The notes under the pieces are model-generated. The model was not told the origin of the DNA. It saw only the letters and a program-made list of their open reading frames with translations, and did no database searches. Positions 6,790-8,868 of a DNA stretch of 8,868 nt are shown piece after piece. Source of the DNA: Pseudomonadota bacterium (GTDB lineage: Bacteria; Pseudomonadota; Gammaproteobacteria; Burkholderiales; Gallionellaceae); assembly GCA_021822115.1 (NCBI GenBank), contig JAJZSA010000084.1:1-8868 (forward strand). The letters are read 5' to 3'. Both the position numbers and the translations under genes were made by a program. How positions within the stretch are numbered: position 1 is the stretch's first letter; the number at the start of each line of letters is the position of its first letter.

Positions 6790-8421
6790 GTGGATACCAC
6801 CAAGCTCAAGGCCTTCATGGCCCAGGAGCAGGCCCAGCGAGCCATGCTGGAGAACCTGCTCAACCGCCTGAACGACCTGAATAACATCGGTGCTTCGCTC
6901 TCCAGTGAGCGCAATATCGACAAGCTGCTCGAAGGCATCCTGAGTGCGGCGATGAAGATCACCAATGCCGATGCCGGGACGCTGTATCTGGTGGATGCCG
7001 AGAAACAAGTGCTGACCTTCGAGATCATGCACAACCACTCCCTGAATATCCATCTCGGAGGCACCTCGGGCGAGCAGATCCCGTTCTATCCCATCCACAT
7101 GCAGATCGATGGACAGCCTAACCATGCCATGGTGGTGAGCCATGCGGCATTGACCGGCGAGACCGTCAACATTCCGGATGCCTATATCGCCGAAGGGTTC
7201 GATTTCTCCGGGACCAAGAAATTCGATGCCAAGACCGGTTATCAGTCCCGTTCCTTCCTTGCCGTGCCCATGCGTGACCATGAGCACGAAGTCATCGGCG
7301 TGTTGCAGCTCATCAATGCCCTTGATGAGCACGGGCAGCGCATGCAGTTCACCCTGGACGATCAGAAACTGTTGGAATCGCTGGCTTCGCAAGCGGCAGT
7401 GGCGATCAGCAACCGTCGCCTGATCCTGCAGATGGAGGCACTGTTCGAGTCCTTCATCGAGCTCATCAATACCGCCATCGACGACAAATCACCTTATACC
7501 GGCGGGCATTGTGCGCGGGTGCCGGTGTTGACCATGATGCTGGCCGAGGCGGCCAGCCGCACAGACAGCGGGCCGCTCAAGGATTTCACCTTGACCGACC
7601 AGGATCGCTACGAACTCAAGATGGCTGGCCTGCTGCATGATTGTGGCAAGATCACCACGCCAGTGCACGTGGTGGATAAGGCGACCAAGCTGCATACCTT
7701 GTTCGACCGCATCCATCTCATCGATACGCGTTTCGAAGTGCTTAAGCGCGATGCCGAGATCGAGATGTTGCGCGGTACCTTGTCGCAGGCGGCCTATGAA
7801 GCGCGCATCCGGCAACTCGATGCGGATCGCGAGTTCTTGCGGCACAGCAACATCGGCGGGGAGAAGATGTCCGATGAGGACATTGAGCGTGTCTTCAACA
7901 TCGCTGCCTATTCATGGCGCAACGAGGCAGGCGAGCACGCTGCATTCCTGTCCGAAGACGAGGTCGAGAACCTTACCATCCGCGCGGGCACATTGACCCC
8001 GGCCGAACGCGAGATCATCAATCACCACATCGTGGTCACCATCAAGATGCTGGAATCCCTGCCGTGGCCCAAGCACCTCAAGCGTGTACCGGAATATGCC
8101 GGAGGGCACCATGAGCGTATGGACGGCAAAGGTTACCCGCGTGGGCTGGTACGCGAGCAGATGTCGATCCAGGCGCGCCTCATGGGTATCGCTGACATCT
8201 TCGAAGCCTTGACTGCCAAGGATCGCCCCTACAAACCGGGCAAGACCCTCACCGAGTCTTTGCACATCCTGGGCAACTTCAAGCTGAACGGGCATATCGA
8301 TGCCGACCTGTTCGATGTCTTCATCAGGCAAAAGGTCTATCTGGAATACGCCCGGCAGTATCTGTCATCGGAGCAGATCGATGAGGTGGATGAGCGCCAG
8401 ATACCGGGATTCGAGCTATGA
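6790..8421 (+). CDS. GAF-HD-GYP protein, probable c-di-GMP phosphodiesterase
   Basis: The 543-aa soluble protein has a GAF domain (about 30-210) and an HD-GYP domain (about 218-510) that should hydrolyse c-di-GMP to pGpG or GMP. Catalytic residues are complete: H240 (GGHCARV), H283/D284 and K287 (LLHDCGK), H413, H440/H441 (GGHHERMDGKGYP, containing the GYP motif), D469 and the RPYK run. Between the HD and HHE motifs there are 157 residues instead of the roughly 60 of a canonical domain: an insertion of about 95 mostly helical, charged residues (about 300-398). The start is GTG at 6790, placed by the Shine-Dalgarno AAGGAG spanning the previous stop and 5 nt of spacing; GTGs at 6786 and 6788 are out of frame. 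It is the last gene of the operon, 9 nt after the ATPase. I infer that it lowers c-di-GMP, which usually favours motility over biofilm. Confidence 0.92.
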   Translation: MDTTKLKAFMAQEQAQRAMLENLLNRLNDLNNIGASLSSERNIDKLLEGILSAAMKITNADAGTLYLVDAEKQVLTFEIMHNHSLNIHLGGTSGEQIPFYPIHMQIDGQPNHAMVVSHAALTGETVNIPDAYIAEGFDFSGTKKFDAKTGYQSRSFLAVPMRDHEHEVIGVLQLINALDEHGQRMQFTLDDQKLLESLASQAAVAISNRRLILQMEALFESFIELINTAIDDKSPYTGGHCARVPVLTMMLAEAASRTDSGPLKDFTLTDQDRYELKMAGLLHDCGKITTPVHVVDKATKLHTLFDRIHLIDTRFEVLKRDAEIEMLRGTLSQAAYEARIRQLDADREFLRHSNIGGEKMSDEDIERVFNIAAYSWRNEAGEHAAFLSEDEVENLTIRAGTLTPAEREIINHHIVVTIKMLESLPWPKHLKRVPEYAGGHHERMDGKGYPRGLVREQMSIQARLMGIADIFEALTAKDRPYKPGKTLTESLHILGNFKLNGHIDADLFDVFIRQKVYLEYARQYLSSEQIDEVDERQIPGFEL

Positions 8422-8461
8422 GGTGACGTTTTTCGTCACCTGGGTGACGAAATCGGTGACA
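8422..8461 (+). repeat. Cluster of four GGTGAC(G/A) heptamers with overlapping palindromes; candidate activator site
   Basis: Directly after the HD-GYP stop, the heptamer occurs at 8422-8428 (forward), 8434-8440 (reverse), 8443-8449 (forward) and 8455-8461 (forward, last base A). Copies 1 and 2 form a perfect 7-bp hairpin with a TTTTT loop. Copies 2 and 3 are the core of a palindrome with perfect 10-bp arms (8431-8440 and 8443-8452) around a central TG. The two structures share copy 2 and exclude each other. No T-tract follows either, so this is not a canonical terminator. The cluster lies about 75-115 nt upstream of the predicted sigma-54 transcription start, where enhancer-binding proteins such as PilR bind. 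Operator function is inferred. Confidence 0.6.
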
Positions 8462-8511
8462 AGTGGCGAGTGCGATCCTGCCGTGTGCTTTGAAAACAAG
8501 GGTTCCATGGC

Positions 8512-8527
8512 TGGCACATTAACTGCT
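8512..8527 (+). promoter_or_regulatory. Sigma-54 (RpoN) promoter for the pilin gene
   Basis: TGGCACATTAACTGCT matches the -24/-12 consensus TGGCACGRNNNTTGCW: GG at 8513-8514 and GC at 8525-8526 are exactly 10 nt apart, the -24 box TGGCAC is perfect, and the -12 box is CTGCT against TTGCW. Transcription should begin near 8537-8539, leaving a leader of about 45 nt before the pilin ATG. Sigma-54 promoters are well known for pilA genes, driven by the PilS/PilR two-component system. No comparable sigma-70 pair was found in this gap. Confidence 0.8.
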
Positions 8528-8538
8528 AATATCCCTGC

Positions 8539-8553
8539 GCACACCTCGTGTGT
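8539..8553 (+). other. Short hairpin at the predicted 5' end of the pilin mRNA
   Basis: CACAC (8540-8544), loop CTC, GTGTG (8548-8552) form a 5-bp stem, extendable by a G-T pair (8539/8553). It sits at the predicted transcription start, where a 5'-terminal stem could protect a highly expressed message from decay. Also, ACCTC (8543-8547) is complementary to GAGGT in the Shine-Dalgarno (8573-8577), an alternative weak pairing. Both pairings are short, and their function is speculative. Confidence 0.35.
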
Positions 8554-8570
8554 AAGCCCGTTCAATCTAT

Positions 8571-8576
8571 AGGAGG
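8571..8576 (+). promoter_or_regulatory. Strong Shine-Dalgarno of the pilin gene
   Basis: AGGAGG, continued by T at 8577, is the best ribosome binding site in the window and sits 6 nt before the ATG. It fixes the pilin start and implies high translation, in contrast to the weak sites of the signalling genes upstream. Confidence 0.9.
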
Positions 8577-8582
8577 TAAACA

Positions 8583-8868
8583 ATGAAACAAGCTCAAAAA
8601 GGTTTCACCCTGATCGAACTGATGATCGTGGTCGCAATCATCGGTATTCTGGCTGCTGTGGCACTGCCTCAGTACAAGAATTACACCATCAAATCCGCGA
8701 ACAATGCTTGCCTGGATGAAGCTGCCGGTGTGACACGCGCTGCTGCGACTTCCGTTCAAACTGCCGATTTGACTATTTACCCCTCGTATACTCCAGGCTC
8801 TTGTGATACGGCAACTAATACATTCTCTGCAAAACCGGCAGATGAGGCTGCATTGGCTGCATTGGCTG
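8583..8868 (+). CDS. pilA: Type IV prepilin (major pilin-like), 3' end beyond window
   Basis: Ninety-five codons are visible with no stop before the window ends. The N-terminus is a classical type IVa prepilin: a short basic leader MKQAQKG, cleavage by the prepilin peptidase between G7 and F8, then [24 protein letters not shown], with the invariant Glu at mature position 5 (E12) and a hydrophobic assembly helix. Two cysteines are visible (C43 and C73, counted on the precursor), possibly a disulfide. The region beyond residue 60 is Ala/Thr-rich and lower in GC than the upstream genes, as is common in highly expressed, variable pilins. The sigma-54 promoter and strong Shine-Dalgarno support a major rather than minor pilin, but minor pilins and type II pseudopilins share the N-terminus, so the pilA symbol is by best fit. 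The upstream operon includes a pilus-type ATPase, which suggests a functional link. Confidence 0.88.
   Translation, partial: MKQAQKGFTLIELMIVVAIIGILAAVALPQYKNYTIKSANNACLDEAAGVTRAAATSVQTADLTIYPSYTPGSCDTATNTFSAKPADEAALAALA
8846..8868 (+). repeat. 9-nt in-frame tandem repeat in the pilin gene
   Basis: GGCTGCATT repeats with a 9-nt period from 8846 to the window end (two full copies plus five bases), encoding Ala-Ala-Leu units. As a multiple of three it could expand or contract without a frameshift. The total number of copies cannot be seen because the window ends inside it. Confidence 0.6.

Noticed and set aside
8422..8440. CRP/Vfr-type cAMP-receptor site (TGTGA-N6-TCACA)
   Set aside because: GTGA and TCAC are 9 nt apart instead of 6, and the neighbouring palindrome has the half-sites in the opposite order; this does not fit the CRP consensus.
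8422..8452. Rho-independent terminator after the HD-GYP gene
   Set aside because: The stems are good but neither is followed by a T-tract on the + strand, nor on the minus strand in the reverse direction; the only T-run is a hairpin loop.
8527..8532. TAATAT as a sigma-70 -10 box for the pilin
   Set aside because: No acceptable -35 element lies 16-18 nt upstream, and the bases sit at the edge of a much better sigma-54 element.

Overview
The window looks like chromosomal DNA from a GC-rich betaproteobacterium. The dense, same-strand gene packing, the codon use and the protein families recall Gallionellaceae/Nitrosomonadales-type genomes; that placement is from memory, not a search. All genes are on the + strand. 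No rRNA, tRNA, CRISPR or insertion sequence is visible.

Layout: (a) 1-223, the 3' end of an FHA-like protein gene; (b) 285-8421, a tight run of five genes separated by only 9-15 nt, almost certainly one operon: a CHASE2-sensor class III adenylate cyclase, a metallo-beta-lactamase-fold cyclic-nucleotide phosphodiesterase, a tandem cyclic-nucleotide-binding (CNB) protein fused to a rhodanese domain, a GAF-containing GspE/PilB-type secretion/pilus ATPase, and a GAF-HD-GYP c-di-GMP phosphodiesterase; (c) 8422-8582, a 161-nt regulatory gap holding a cluster of four GGTGAC(G/A) heptamers, a good sigma-54 promoter, a small 5'-UTR hairpin and a very strong Shine-Dalgarno; (d) 8583-8868, the 5' part of a type IV prepilin gene that runs off the window.

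Taken together, the operon encodes a complete cNMP circuit: synthesis (cyclase), destruction (phosphodiesterase) and an intracellular receptor (CNB-rhodanese). It is transcribed together with a pilus/secretion motor and a c-di-GMP hydrolase, and sits directly upstream of a sigma-54-dependent pilin. The two GAF domains, on the ATPase and on the HD-GYP protein, share sequence features with the cyclic-nucleotide-binding GAFs of phosphodiesterases. The most economical hypothesis is that an envelope signal read by CHASE2 sets local cAMP, which tunes a dedicated pilus ATPase and lowers c-di-GMP. The parts are recognisable families; the linkage is inference. I do not recall a described system with exactly this set, but I could not search.
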